A stretch of DNA of 64,000 nucleotides from Perlucidibaca piscinae DSM 21586 (GCF_000420045.1 NZ_ATUE01000006.1:62001-126000), one strand, 5' to 3'; positions 8,145 through 16,179 are shown, numbered from the stretch's first letter. Notes: generated from the sequence alone by a model not told the origin. Program-made: numbers and translations.

Positions 8145-8726
8145 ATGACACCGTGTTCACGATGGATGCTGCCGGCGCTGATGCTCGGGCTGGCGGCCTG
8201 CACCTCTGGCCCTGCGGTGACGGCACATGACGCCACCAGGCTGATGCCGGTACCCATGTTGTCTGTTGCCGAGCGCGCTGCGTTGACGGCGTCCGGACCG
8301 GTCGGGCTGCGTCAGGCATCGTCAGGGCACTGGGTGTCCGGGTATGTCGAGAACGCCAGCCAGGTTGATGCCGTGCGCGCGCTGGGCGTGCGCACGGTGA
8401 TCAGCCTGGTGCCTGCCGGCGAGCGTTCGGAAATTGACGAGCAGATGCTGGTGACGTCCGCCGGTCTGCGTTTCGTGTCGGTGCCGGTGGCGGGGCCGGC
8501 TGACCTGACCCGCAGCAAGGTCGAGGCGCTGGCAGCTGCCTTGCAGACGGCTGCCGGCGAGCCGGTGCTCATTCACTGCGCAAGTGCAAACCGGGTCGGT
8601 GCTCTGATGGCGTTGAAAGCCGCCTGGCTGGATGGCCAGAGCAGCGAGCAGGCGCTGGAGATCGGCCGTGATCATGGCATGACCCGGCTCGATGGTGCCG
8701 TGCGTGAGCGTTTGATGTCGCCGTGA
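8145..8726 (+). CDS. Lipoprotein with DUF442/tyrosine-phosphatase-like domain
   Basis: The start chosen is ATG 8145, six bases after the DUF2892 stop. It gives 193 residues beginning with a lipoprotein signal (MLGLAACTSG; lipid Cys near residue 19). The mature part (about 70-180) has the phosphatase-like fold, including VSGYVENASQVDAVRALGVRT and the loop HCASANRVGAL, a CX4R-type P-loop with Cys and Arg present. The lipobox would put the domain in the periplasm, anchored to a membrane. It closes the sulfide operon and is the second DUF442-like domain in it. Either sulfurtransferase or phosphatase activity is possible; the sequence does not decide. Confidence 0.75.
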   Translation: MTPCSRWMLPALMLGLAACTSGPAVTAHDATRLMPVPMLSVAERAALTASGPVGLRQASSGHWVSGYVENASQVDAVRALGVRTVISLVPAGERSEIDEQMLVTSAGLRFVSVPVAGPADLTRSKVEALAAALQTAAGEPVLIHCASANRVGALMALKAAWLDGQSSEQALEIGRDHGMTRLDGAVRERLMSP

Positions 8727-8796
8727 TCCGGCGGGGCGGGGCGCCGTCAGGCGGCCGCCCCGGATCTGTGCGTCTTCGGGCGTGCGTGTCCGGGTA

Positions 8797-9171
8797 TCAG
8801 GCCACGTTGGCGCTGGTGTTGTCGCTGGCTGCTGCGGAGGTCACCGGGGTCAGGGTCTCGCGGGCGAGCGCGAGCACCGAGTCCAGCGTGGCCGAGAACA
8901 CGCAGTTCGGATAGGGCGCCCACTGGCCATCGCTGTTGATGGCAAAGATCAGCCAGCCTTGCGGATCATCGGAGTGCACGGCCTTGAGGCGGTGGTGAGC
9001 CACCAGTCGCAGGGATTCCGCGCATTGCAGGTGCTCGGTGACGAGAAAGGCGTCGACGCTGAGCGTGTAGGACACATCCTGTATCGCACGGTGCGTGGGG
9101 GAGGGTCTGACTTCCGCCAGAAAGGTCTCGAGCTGCTGCCGGACTTTTTCAATTTCTCTGCTGTTCAGCAC
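8797..9171 (-). CDS. Conserved-looking small protein of unknown function
   Basis: This 124-residue protein has no signal peptide or membrane segment. It starts with a charged helix (SREIEKVRQQLETFLAEVRP) and continues as a mixed alpha/beta domain (WLIFAINSDGQWAPYPNCVF) with an Ala/Thr/Ser-rich C-terminus. I do not recognise a family. It is monocistronic, convergent with the phosphatase-like lipoprotein and divergent from a lipoprotein gene. An aggag-like Shine-Dalgarno (agctctctgtg region on the minus strand) is weak. GC-rich codon use matches the neighbours, which supports it as a real gene. Confidence 0.55.
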   Translation of the reverse strand: MLNSREIEKVRQQLETFLAEVRPSPTHRAIQDVSYTLSVDAFLVTEHLQCAESLRLVAHHRLKAVHSDDPQGWLIFAINSDGQWAPYPNCVFSATLDSVLALARETLTPVTSAAASDNTSANVA

Positions 9172-9339
9172 AGAGAGCTCCTTATGCTGTCTTTATGGGC
9201 AGTATAGCGCGCGTCCAGAGGTCATCCAAGACCGCTCGCCATGATACCGCGTCCGATGGTCGGCTGCAGGTCATATTGCAGCCGGCGATACCGTTCATTC
9301 GTGATAACGTCGGAAATACCAGCCATGGAGGGTATGGTC

Positions 9340-9936
9340 ATGCACAAGGCAGGTGCGCTTGCGGTCAGCCTGTTGAGCATCGTCGTGACGGCGTGCGGCA
9401 GCCTGTCCACGTCACTGCAGTCCAGTCAGCGCGTGGGCGCCACGCTGGTGCTTCCGGCACGGACGGATGGCAGTCGCGATGTCGTGATGAACCCGGCCTG
9501 GGTGATCCGTCCCGGCAGCGGTACGGCACTGCTGTCACTGGGGGCCGAATGGAGCAGCCGGCGTCCGCAGCAGGTGGTGCTGGTGGTGCGCCTGAGCACG
9601 GTGAACTACCAGCCGGTGACGGCTGCCACCCTGCAGCTGGGCGGCGAAGACATCGTGCTGCCGGCGCTTGAGCAGGTCGTGATTCTCAGCGAGTTTGCCC
9701 TGCCTGATCCCTACAGCGGCCTGAAGCTGTCCGAGCGCGAATTCGTCATCAGCCGCACGCAGCTGGATCAGCTGATGCAGGCGCCAACGGCCCTGCTCAG
9801 GGTGCGCGCCGGCACACGCGAGTTTGTCGGCGATCTGCGCGCACGTTCCTCCGGCAACATCACGGCGGGCATGTCCCTGCCCGACTTTGTCGCGGCAGTG
9901 CGTGCGCTGGATGGCGGCGCGGCCACGGCGCCCTGA
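9340..9936 (+). CDS. Putative lipoprotein of unknown function
   Basis: The ATG at 9340 is preceded by ggaggg at about seven bases, and gives 198 residues beginning MHKAGALAVSLLSIVVTACG, a clear lipoprotein signal with lipobox VTAC. In-frame ATGs at 9325 and 9334 are less well placed. The mature part has a beta-rich look (VVLVVRLSTVNYQPVTAATL), DPYSGLKLSEREFVISR and a VRAGTREFVGDLRA segment. No known family is recognised. It ends four bases before the stop of the convergent PhaC-like gene, with no hairpin between. Confidence 0.65.
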   Translation: MHKAGALAVSLLSIVVTACGSLSTSLQSSQRVGATLVLPARTDGSRDVVMNPAWVIRPGSGTALLSLGAEWSSRRPQQVVLVVRLSTVNYQPVTAATLQLGGEDIVLPALEQVVILSEFALPDPYSGLKLSEREFVISRTQLDQLMQAPTALLRVRAGTREFVGDLRARSSGNITAGMSLPDFVAAVRALDGGAATAP

Positions 9937-9940
9937 GTGC

Positions 9941-11029
9941 TCAGACCGGCGCGGCGCTGGCGGCAGACTTGCCGTCCAGCCAGGCACTGACCTGCGGCCA
10001 GATGTGTCGCGGTGCCTGGCTGCCGCTGACGATGCTCATGTGGCCGCCGGGCACCTGGATCATCTCGCAGTGTGCCTGCTTCATCAGACCGATCAGCTTG
10101 CCACTGGCCTGCGGCGTGATGATGGGGTCCTTGTCGCCCACCACGATCAGCACGCGGGCGGTGATGCTGGCCAGGCTGGCGTCGCAGCCGCGGATGGGCA
10201 GACGCCCCTGGGCCAGCACGTTCTCGGTGATCAGGAAGCGGATCATGTCCTGGGTCACGCCACCCGGATAGGCCACCATGTCGTCGAGGAAGGCGGCATT
10301 GGTGGCATGCGCGCTGATGTAGCGGCGGTCATCCAGGTTGCGCAGCAGCTCGGCATAGCCGCGCAAGGTGCCGGCCGGGCTCATCAGCTTGAAGCCCAGG
10401 GCATTGACCCAGCCCGGCACATGCCAGAGTGCCTGCGGGCTCTTGTCGACGCGCCAGCCGGTACGCTCCTGCAGTGCCTTCAAGGGTTTGGCCAGGTGAC
10501 GGTTCTGCATGTTGGGCGCGTGGTAGTCACAGGGCGGTCCGATCAGCACCAGGCGGTCGATGTCCGGATCACCGAGGGCGGCATAGGCATACGAGAACAT
10601 GGCACCGATGCTCCAGCCATGCAGGGTCAGCTTGTGCTGACCGCTGTGCGCGCGCACCTGCGCCAGCAGGCGCGGCATGAAGTCCTGCAGGTAGGTGGCC
10701 ATGGTGTAGTGCGCTTCGCGACGTCCCGGCCGGCCCCAGTCGATGAGGTAGAGCGGGTAGCCCTGGTCACGCAGGGTGGCAACCAGGCTGCGCTGCGGGA
10801 ACAGGTCGTAGATGTACATGTTCACGGCCAGCGGCGGCACGATGACGATGGGTTGCTTGCCGCGGGTATCGACACCGGCCGGCGCCGGGTAATGGCGAAG
10901 GCGGGCGATGCCGGCCTCGGCGATGATCTCGAACGGTGTCTGGCCGGCCTGGTTGAGCTGGTCCGGATGGCGGATCAGCTCCTGCAGATTGCTCAGGCGC
11001 TGGGCCAGCTGGGTACGTGTCGGCAGCAT
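9941..11029 (-). CDS. PHA-synthase-like (PhaC/class III type) alpha/beta hydrolase with serine nucleophile
   Basis: This 362-residue protein has the size of class III PhaC and its hallmarks: VPPLAVNMYIYDLFPQRS, LYLIDWGRP, YLQDF and a lid with DY(H). The triad would be Ser 140 (LHGWSIGAMF), Asp 299 or 301 (VVGDKDP) and His 330 (VPGGHMS). PHA synthases carry Cys in the GxCxG elbow. Here it is Ser, as in lipases or esterases, so polymerase activity is doubtful. It may be a PhaC-derived hydrolase or depolymerase, or a Ser-type synthase-like protein. No phaE, phaR or phaP-type partner lies next to it. It stands alone between convergent and divergent genes. Confidence 0.75.
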   Translation of the reverse strand: MLPTRTQLAQRLSNLQELIRHPDQLNQAGQTPFEIIAEAGIARLRHYPAPAGVDTRGKQPIVIVPPLAVNMYIYDLFPQRSLVATLRDQGYPLYLIDWGRPGRREAHYTMATYLQDFMPRLLAQVRAHSGQHKLTLHGWSIGAMFSYAYAALGDPDIDRLVLIGPPCDYHAPNMQNRHLAKPLKALQERTGWRVDKSPQALWHVPGWVNALGFKLMSPAGTLRGYAELLRNLDDRRYISAHATNAAFLDDMVAYPGGVTQDMIRFLITENVLAQGRLPIRGCDASLASITARVLIVVGDKDPIITPQASGKLIGLMKQAHCEMIQVPGGHMSIVSGSQAPRHIWPQVSAWLDGKSAASAAPV

Positions 11030-11125
11030 GGGGTATTCCGGTGTCAGGGACAGATGCGGCTATGATACCCGCCTGTCCGCAAAATCCTACCTGCGGACGG
11101 TTTCTCATCCGGGGAGGAGACGGGC

Positions 11126-11467
11126 ATGGCAGGTGAACTCGAGATCGTCGATCTGGAGACGGGCAGCGGCAAGTCGGTCGTCAAGGGCGCGCTGATCATC
11201 ACCCACTACACCGGCACCCTGGAGGATGGCACTGTCTTTGACAGCTCGCATCAGCGTGGTCAGCCGTTCCAGTGCGTGATCGGCACCGGCCGCGTGATCA
11301 AGGGCTGGGATCTGGGCTTGATGGGCATGCAGGTCGGTGGCCGTCGGCGCCTGTTCGTGCCGGCACACCTGGGCTATGGCGAGCGTCAGGTGGGCGCGCA
11401 TATCCGTCCCGGCAGCAACCTGATCTTCGAGATCGAGCTGCTGGAGGTGAGAACCCGTGATGACTGA
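11126..11467 (+). CDS. FKBP-type peptidyl-prolyl cis-trans isomerase
   Basis: This 113-residue protein is a single FKBP domain: HYTGTLEDGTVFDSS, GTGRVIKGWDLGLMGMQVGG, RRLFVPAHLGYGERQVG and the terminal NLIFEIELLEV are all in place. It has no signal peptide, so it is cytoplasmic. It is the minimal FKBP12-like type that speeds proline isomerisation during folding. A ggggagga Shine-Dalgarno lies ten bases before the ATG. The next gene starts inside its last codons, so the two are translationally coupled. Confidence 0.95.
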   Translation: MAGELEIVDLETGSGKSVVKGALIITHYTGTLEDGTVFDSSHQRGQPFQCVIGTGRVIKGWDLGLMGMQVGGRRRLFVPAHLGYGERQVGAHIRPGSNLIFEIELLEVRTRDD

Positions 11468-12098
11468 TGCCGCTCAGGCCGCGCAACTGCACTGGTTGCC
11501 GGGTCTGTCCGATGACCATCCCGGTGCGCGCATCGCCCTGATTCACGGCTTTCTGGCTGGCAGCCACATGCAGCGTCATCTGCTGCGCTGGGTGCGTGAG
11601 CAGGGGCATGCGGACGCGGCCCTGTTCAGCCATTTCGCCTCCGTGCACGGCATTGCCGACTGGCTGCAGGCTGCTGCCGCCCAGGGTCGTCCGGTCGTTC
11701 TCATCGGCTACAGCCAGGGTGGTTTCCAGGTGCTCAAGGTGGCCAGGGTGCTGTCGGCTCGCGGCATCGACATCGCGCTGGTGGCGAGCATAGGGCGTGG
11801 CGGGGTGGGCTGGCTGATGCCGGCGCAGTGGGGGTTCCGGCCGCGTCTGGCGCAGACCCGCATCCGTCGTCTGCTCAATGTCTATTCGCATGCCGATCCC
11901 ATGGGCACCGATCCGCGCGCTGCCGGCAATGCGCTGAAAGCACCCGCCGGCATGTGTCTTGACACGATCGCCTTTGCCCGCAGCGACGCCGTTGATCACA
12001 TCGCCCTGGTGCGTTGCTACCCGGAAGAAGCCGTGCATCCGGCTGTCCGGCGTCAGTTTCTGGAGCCGCTGGCACGTGCGCTCGCGGACCTCTCATGA
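11460..12098 (+). CDS. Alpha/beta hydrolase (small esterase/lipase-like)
   Basis: This 212-residue protein has the nucleophile elbow GYSQGG (Ser near residue 84), an oxyanion-hole segment IHGFLAG, a late VYSHADPMGTDPR turn that can carry the acid, and VDHIALVRCYPE with the candidate His. ATG 11460 is chosen; GTG 11457 is in frame immediately before. It overlaps the end of the FKBP gene by eight bases. The substrate is unknown. No signal peptide is seen, so it is probably cytoplasmic. Confidence 0.78.
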   Translation: MTDAAQAAQLHWLPGLSDDHPGARIALIHGFLAGSHMQRHLLRWVREQGHADAALFSHFASVHGIADWLQAAAAQGRPVVLIGYSQGGFQVLKVARVLSARGIDIALVASIGRGGVGWLMPAQWGFRPRLAQTRIRRLLNVYSHADPMGTDPRAAGNALKAPAGMCLDTIAFARSDAVDHIALVRCYPEEAVHPAVRRQFLEPLARALADLS

Positions 12099-12174
12099 GA
12101 CGGATTGTTTACCAATAACCCATTGAACATCATGAGCTTGCCGGATACTGTGAGATCAGATCAGGAAGCGGACC

Positions 12175-12867
12175 ATGAGCACAGACCGGTATCACGAGCT
12201 GAAGGCGCGGCAACGTGCCGAGCAACTGCGGCATCCCGATGGCATGGCTCTGCGCGTGCATCGCGCCCTGAGCTGGCTGCAGCGTGCCGAACTGGCAGAT
12301 GACGACGAGGATGCCCGCTTCCTGTTTCTCTGGATCGCCTTCAAGGCGGCCTATGCCGAGCATTCGCTGGTGGAGCGGGACTTCACCGAAAGCCCGGCCC
12401 TGAGGCAGTTCCTGGCGCATTTGCTCCGCTTGGACGAAGGCGAGCAGCTTGCCCGTCTGCTCTGGCGTCAGTTCCCCCAGGCCGTGCGCCTGCTGCTGGA
12501 CAGCCCTCACTGCTTTCAACCCTACTGGGATGCACACGCACAGGGCCAGATCGCGGCGTTGAGTCCTGACGAGATTGCCGCACTCTGGAAGCCGGCGTTC
12601 GAGCGCGCCCGCATCCAGGCACGCGGCGCCCTGGTGCGACTCGACACCGAGGATGTGCTGATACTCGTGCTGTCACGTCTGCATGTGCCACTGACCCAGC
12701 TGCAGCTTGGCGGCACCACCTGGGACAGTCGCAGCAGCCGGGACACGGTGCGTGACGGTGCGCGCCTGCTTGGCGTGCTGGTGCCGCTGATCATCGAATT
12801 GATGCTGGACAATCCCGGGGCTGACTGGGCGGCGCCGTGCTATCCCGGTGAAAATCCGGCATTCTGA
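12175..12867 (+). CDS. HEPN-like protein of unknown function
   Basis: This 230-residue all-helical, soluble protein carries LRVHRALSWLQRAE, then DEDARFLFLWIAFKAAYAEH. The second segment resembles the HEPN-type helix pattern seen in a family of uncharacterised gammaproteobacterial proteins (the WIAFNAAYA-type motif). HEPN domains are often nucleotide-binding or RNase modules in toxin-antitoxin and defence systems, but the classical RX4-6H catalytic motif is not obvious here. It has no adjacent nucleotidyltransferase partner. The start follows agcgga. It sits alone, 40 bases before an ArsR gene on the same strand. Confidence 0.6.
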   Translation: MSTDRYHELKARQRAEQLRHPDGMALRVHRALSWLQRAELADDDEDARFLFLWIAFKAAYAEHSLVERDFTESPALRQFLAHLLRLDEGEQLARLLWRQFPQAVRLLLDSPHCFQPYWDAHAQGQIAALSPDEIAALWKPAFERARIQARGALVRLDTEDVLILVLSRLHVPLTQLQLGGTTWDSRSSRDTVRDGARLLGVLVPLIIELMLDNPGADWAAPCYPGENPAF

Positions 12868-12906
12868 TTTCGCCAAATGATGCAAGGCGTGTTGTATTAT
12901 TGATGC

Positions 12907-13323
12907 ATGGAAAAAGAAACCGCCGTATCCCTGTTTGAGTCCCTGTCGTCGGGAGTTCGCCTCGACATTTTCCGATTGCTGGTGCCGCATGGCGAGGCGG
13001 GGCAGGTGGCGGGCGAAATTGTCACCCAGCTTGGTCTGCCGCCCACCAATGTCTCGTTTCATCTCAAGGCCATGACCCGAGCCGGTCTGCTGCATGTGCG
13101 CCAGGAAGGTCGTTTTCAGCGCTACCGGGCCGACTTGCCGAAAATGCAGGAGCTGATTGCCTGGCTGGATGCCGAGTGCCGGCCAGCGCCTGTCAGCAAG
13201 CCGTCAGCCAGGGTGGCAGGAAAGGCGCCTCGAAAGCGCAGCACCACGTCAGACCGCAAGGCCGTCGAGCCGGCAACTCCAGTGGCCAAGCCGACCGCCC
13301 CCAATCTGACCTTCGATTTCTGA
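12907..13323 (+). CDS. ArsR-family transcriptional regulator with basic C-terminal tail
   Basis: This 138-residue protein has an ArsR winged helix: LFESLSSGVRLDIFRLL, recognition helix LPPTNVSFHLKAMTRAGLL and wing VRQEGRFQRYRADL. It carries only one cysteine (LDAECRP) and lacks the paired-Cys metal site of classic ArsR. About 45 C-terminal residues form a low-complexity Lys/Arg/Ser/Pro-rich tail. No good Shine-Dalgarno is present; a TATTAT -10-like box ends six bases before the ATG, so the mRNA may be leaderless. It directly precedes an FMN reductase gene and probably controls it. Confidence 0.82.
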   Translation: MEKETAVSLFESLSSGVRLDIFRLLVPHGEAGQVAGEIVTQLGLPPTNVSFHLKAMTRAGLLHVRQEGRFQRYRADLPKMQELIAWLDAECRPAPVSKPSARVAGKAPRKRSTTSDRKAVEPATPVAKPTAPNLTFDF

Positions 13324-13364
13324 GCGTCTGACATGGCTGGTGCCTGTCATGCAGTGAGGCGGTC

Positions 13365-14042
13365 ATGATGACGAAACCTGCCGAATACCTGGTTTTTCTG
13401 GGGTCTGCCCGTGACAGCACGCCTCCTCAGCCCGCCAGACTGGGCCTGCGCGTGGCGCGGCAGTGTGTTGCCCAGCTGCGCGAAACAGGTGCCATTGTCA
13501 GGCTGGTTGATCCTCTGGAAATTCCGCTGTCCGCTGTGTTCAAGCCGCATTTCTCGCATGCCCGGGGCAGGGCGCCGGCAGAACTTGAGGAATTGGCTCA
13601 GTACATCGAGTCTGCTGACGGTTATGTCATGGTCAGTCCCGAGTACAACCACAGCATGAGTCCGGCATTGGCACACCTGCTCAATCATTTTGGCAGCTCC
13701 CTGTTTGCCGGCAAGCCTTCCGCGATCGTGACATATTCCGCAGGTCAGTGGGGTGGCGCCAGAGCCGCCGTGAACATGCGTACCTTTCTGTCGGAGCTGG
13801 GTTGCCTCCCGGTGTCGGCGATGGTGCATTTGCCTGCTGCACATACCGTGCTGGATCCGGATGGCAATTTTCTCGCCGGGGTAGATGAGCCGGCCTGGCG
13901 TGGTTATTTCAGACGGACCCTGGAGCAGCTGCTCTGGTGGTCCGAGGCGGCCTCTCGTCAGCGCGCAAACCCGGCTGCCAGATTTCCTGGCGCATTTGAT
14001 CGTTCTCCGACACAGCGCAACGCACCTGAAGCATCCACATAG
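13365..14042 (+). CDS. NADPH-dependent FMN reductase family protein
   Basis: This 225-residue flavodoxin-fold enzyme has the phosphate-binding start FLGSARDS and the family motif VSPEYNHSMSPALAHLLNHF, plus VTYSAGQWGGARAAVN. The family transfers NAD(P)H electrons to FMN or quinones. It is related to ArsH but is not a clear ArsH. Position between two arsR genes suggests a role in organoarsenical or redox stress (inference). The C-terminal 30 residues are unusual, basic and Pro-rich. Confidence 0.82.
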   Translation: MMTKPAEYLVFLGSARDSTPPQPARLGLRVARQCVAQLRETGAIVRLVDPLEIPLSAVFKPHFSHARGRAPAELEELAQYIESADGYVMVSPEYNHSMSPALAHLLNHFGSSLFAGKPSAIVTYSAGQWGGARAAVNMRTFLSELGCLPVSAMVHLPAAHTVLDPDGNFLAGVDEPAWRGYFRRTLEQLLWWSEAASRQRANPAARFPGAFDRSPTQRNAPEAST

Positions 14043-14102
14043 GGTCCGGATTGACGCCATGACATGATTCCTGTGCGTCAGAAGAACGATGCTTTACAGG
14101 AA

Positions 14103-14138
14103 ATATGATTTTTCATATATTCGGATATTCATATATTC
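14103..14138. promoter_or_regulatory. Candidate ArsR operator upstream of the arsenic operon
   Basis: A perfect inverted repeat ATATGA-N4-TCATAT (14103-14118) is followed by two direct copies of TTCATATATTC at 14112-14122 and 14128-14138. It lies 47-82 bases ahead of the arsR start in an otherwise GC-rich region. ArsR repressors bind AT-rich imperfect palindromes in this position. Confidence 0.55.
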
Positions 14139-14184
14139 CTGATGCGATTGCAGTGGTGTCAGGTTTGCTCAGGAGGATCTCGGC

Positions 14185-14565
14185 ATGACCACGGAAAGCT
14201 GCATGACATCCGATGACCCGCTGTCGCCTGTACAGCTGTTCAAATGCCTTGCTGATGATACGCGTGCTCGTGTCATGTTTCTGATTCAAAAGGAAAAGGA
14301 ACTGTGCGTCTGCGAGCTGACCTGCGCGCTGGATCAGAGCCAGCCGAAAATCTCCCGCCACCTGGCGCAGCTGCGTGGTTGCGGCCTGCTGGCGGATCGC
14401 CGCCAGGGGCAGTGGGTCTACTACAGCCTGCATCCTGATCTGCCGTCATGGGCCCGGACTGTGCTGGAGGCATCCTTGCCCGCACATGAGGCTGCGCTGC
14501 TGGCTGATGCCACCCGCCTGCGGCAGATGGGCGATCGCCCGCAGCGTGCGGCAGCCTGTTGCTGA
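14185..14565 (+). CDS. arsR: ArsR arsenic-responsive repressor
   Basis: This 126-residue winged-helix protein has the classical As(III)-binding motif ELCVCEL (Cys 42 and Cys 44) in the DNA-binding helix, recognition helix QPKISRHLAQL and wing DRRQGQWVYYSL. The C-terminus ends in a Cys-Cys pair that could add a ligand. The start has a strong aggagga Shine-Dalgarno. It heads the operon with the phosphatase, GAPDH, arsJ and arsC genes. The AT-rich inverted repeat upstream is the probable operator. Confidence 0.93.
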   Translation: MTTESCMTSDDPLSPVQLFKCLADDTRARVMFLIQKEKELCVCELTCALDQSQPKISRHLAQLRGCGLLADRRQGQWVYYSLHPDLPSWARTVLEASLPAHEAALLADATRLRQMGDRPQRAAACC

Positions 14566-14607
14566 ACCTGCCTTGATGTTCATCTGATCACGGATTCCAG
14601 AGTCGTC

Positions 14608-15126
14608 ATGTCCGCGCATCCTGTTTCACTGTTCGACGCTGAAGGTGTCACCACCCGGCTGATTTTCACGCCCTGCCCCGGTACCCGGCAGGTCTCGCTG
14701 GATGAGGCGCTGACAACACTCAAGGAGGCTGGAGCCACTGCAGTCATCACGGCCATGCCTGACACCGAACTGGCCGAGAATCAGGTCACTGACATGGGGC
14801 CGCGCTGTGCGCATCATGGGCTGGACTGGTTTCACCTGCCGGTTGCCGATGACAGTGCGCCTGTCGATGACTTCGAGAGGCTGTGGGCCGCACAACAGGA
14901 TGCGATCCTGACACGCCTCCAGGCTGGCGAGCGTATCGCCATTCATTGCAAGGGTGGCTCCGGTCGTACCGGGCTGATCGCGGCGGTGTTGCTGACCAGC
15001 ATGGGCCTGCCTCTGGTCCGGGCCAAGGCACAGGTTCAGGCGCTGCGCCCCAAGGCCCTGCAGCACCCGGTTCATGCTGCCTGGATCAGCGACTTTGCCG
15101 CACGCCTTGGCGGGCCATCCTCATGA
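14608..15126 (+). CDS. Dual-specificity/tyrosine phosphatase-like protein of the arsenic operon
   Basis: This 172-residue protein has the CX5R P-loop HCKGGSGRTG and a general-acid loop VADDSAPVDDFE. It is the cyclin-dependent-kinase-inhibitor-3/DSP-like type. Such phosphatase-like genes recur in GAPDH-arsJ operons, where their job is unproven; dephosphorylation of a metabolite or protein linked to arsenate handling is one idea. It lies 42 bases after arsR and ends 48 bases before the GAPDH start, so it is co-transcribed. Confidence 0.82.
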   Translation: MSAHPVSLFDAEGVTTRLIFTPCPGTRQVSLDEALTTLKEAGATAVITAMPDTELAENQVTDMGPRCAHHGLDWFHLPVADDSAPVDDFERLWAAQQDAILTRLQAGERIAIHCKGGSGRTGLIAAVLLTSMGLPLVRAKAQVQALRPKALQHPVHAAWISDFAARLGGPSS

Positions 15127-15174
15127 TTGCGCCACGTGGCGCCTGACTTTTCATCTGAACGCGAGAATACGGAC

Positions 15175-16179
15175 ATGACCATCAAGGTAGGCATCAACGG
15201 CTTCGGCCGCATCGGACGACTGGCCCTGCGCGTGGCCTGGGACTGGCCCGAGCTGGAGTTCGTGCGCATCAACGACCCCGCCGGCGATGCCGCCACCCAT
15301 GCCCATCTGCTCAACTTCGACTCGGTGCATGGCCGCTGGCAGCATCAGGCCGGCAGCGAGGGGGATGACGTGGTGGTCGCCGGCAAACGCATCCGCGTCA
15401 CCCGCGAGAAGAGCATCGCCGCCACCGACTGGTCCGGCTGCGATCTGGTCATCGAGGCCAGCGGCAAGATGAAGACCGTGGCCGTGCTGGAGGACTACCT
15501 GAAACAGGGCGTGAAGCGAGTGGTGGTCTGTGCTCCGGTCAAGGAAAAGGGCGCCATCAACATCGTCATGGGCGTCAACCAGCACCTGTTCGATCCGGCG
15601 CAGCATCGCATCGTCACGGCGGCCTCCTGCACCACCAACTGCCTGGCGCCGGTGGTCAAGGTCATCCACGAGAACCTGGGCATACGCCACGGCTCCATCA
15701 CCACCATCCATGACCTGACCAACACGCAGAGCATTCTCGATACCCCGCACAAGGATCTGCGTCGCGCCCGTGCCTCCGGCATGAGCCTGATCCCGACCAC
15801 GACGGGCTCGGCGACGGCCATCGCCGAGATCTTTCCGGAGCTCAAGGGTCGCCTCAACGGCCATGCCGTGCGTGTGCCGCTGGCCAATGCCTCGCTCACC
15901 GATTGCGTGTTCGAGGTCGAGCGAGCCACCACGGCCGCCGAGGTCAATGCCCTGCTCAAGGCTGCTGCCGATGGCCCGCTGAAGGACATCCTCGGCTATG
16001 AGGAGCGCCCGCTGGTTTCCATCGACTACCGCACCGACCCGCGCTCCTCGATCATCGACGCGCTGTCCACCCTGGTCGTCAACGGCACCCAGGTCAAGCT
16101 CTACGCCTGGTACGACAACGAGTGGGGCTACGCCAACCGTGCCGCCGAGCTGGCGCGCCTGGTCGGCCGGGCAGACTGA
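15175..16179 (+). CDS. Arsenic-operon glyceraldehyde-3-phosphate dehydrogenase
   Basis: This 334-residue type I GAPDH has VGINGFGRIGRLALR, the catalytic ASCTTNCLAPV with Cys and a downstream His in the HDLTNTQ segment, and AWYDNEWGYANR at the end. The ATG at 15175 gives the expected family start; an in-frame upstream extension is not needed. Beside arsJ this enzyme is known to use arsenate in place of phosphate, making unstable 1-arseno-3-phosphoglycerate for export. It is distinct from the second GAPDH in this window (27307-28347). Confidence 0.93.
   Translation: MTIKVGINGFGRIGRLALRVAWDWPELEFVRINDPAGDAATHAHLLNFDSVHGRWQHQAGSEGDDVVVAGKRIRVTREKSIAATDWSGCDLVIEASGKMKTVAVLEDYLKQGVKRVVVCAPVKEKGAINIVMGVNQHLFDPAQHRIVTAASCTTNCLAPVVKVIHENLGIRHGSITTIHDLTNTQSILDTPHKDLRRARASGMSLIPTTTGSATAIAEIFPELKGRLNGHAVRVPLANASLTDCVFEVERATTAAEVNALLKAAADGPLKDILGYEERPLVSIDYRTDPRSSIIDALSTLVVNGTQVKLYAWYDNEWGYANRAAELARLVGRAD

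Noticed and set aside
8736..8762. GC-rich inverted sequence after the phosphatase-like lipoprotein.
   Set aside because: The pairing has a bulge and there is no T-run, so I do not call it a terminator.
9941..11029. Calling this gene a functional phaC.
   Set aside because: The catalytic Cys is Ser and no PhaE/PhaR partner is near; called PhaC-like hydrolase instead.
13365..14042. Naming the FMN reductase arsH.
   Set aside because: Its N- and C-terminal parts do not carry the typical ArsH sequence, and only the general NADPH-dependent FMN reductase motif is seen.
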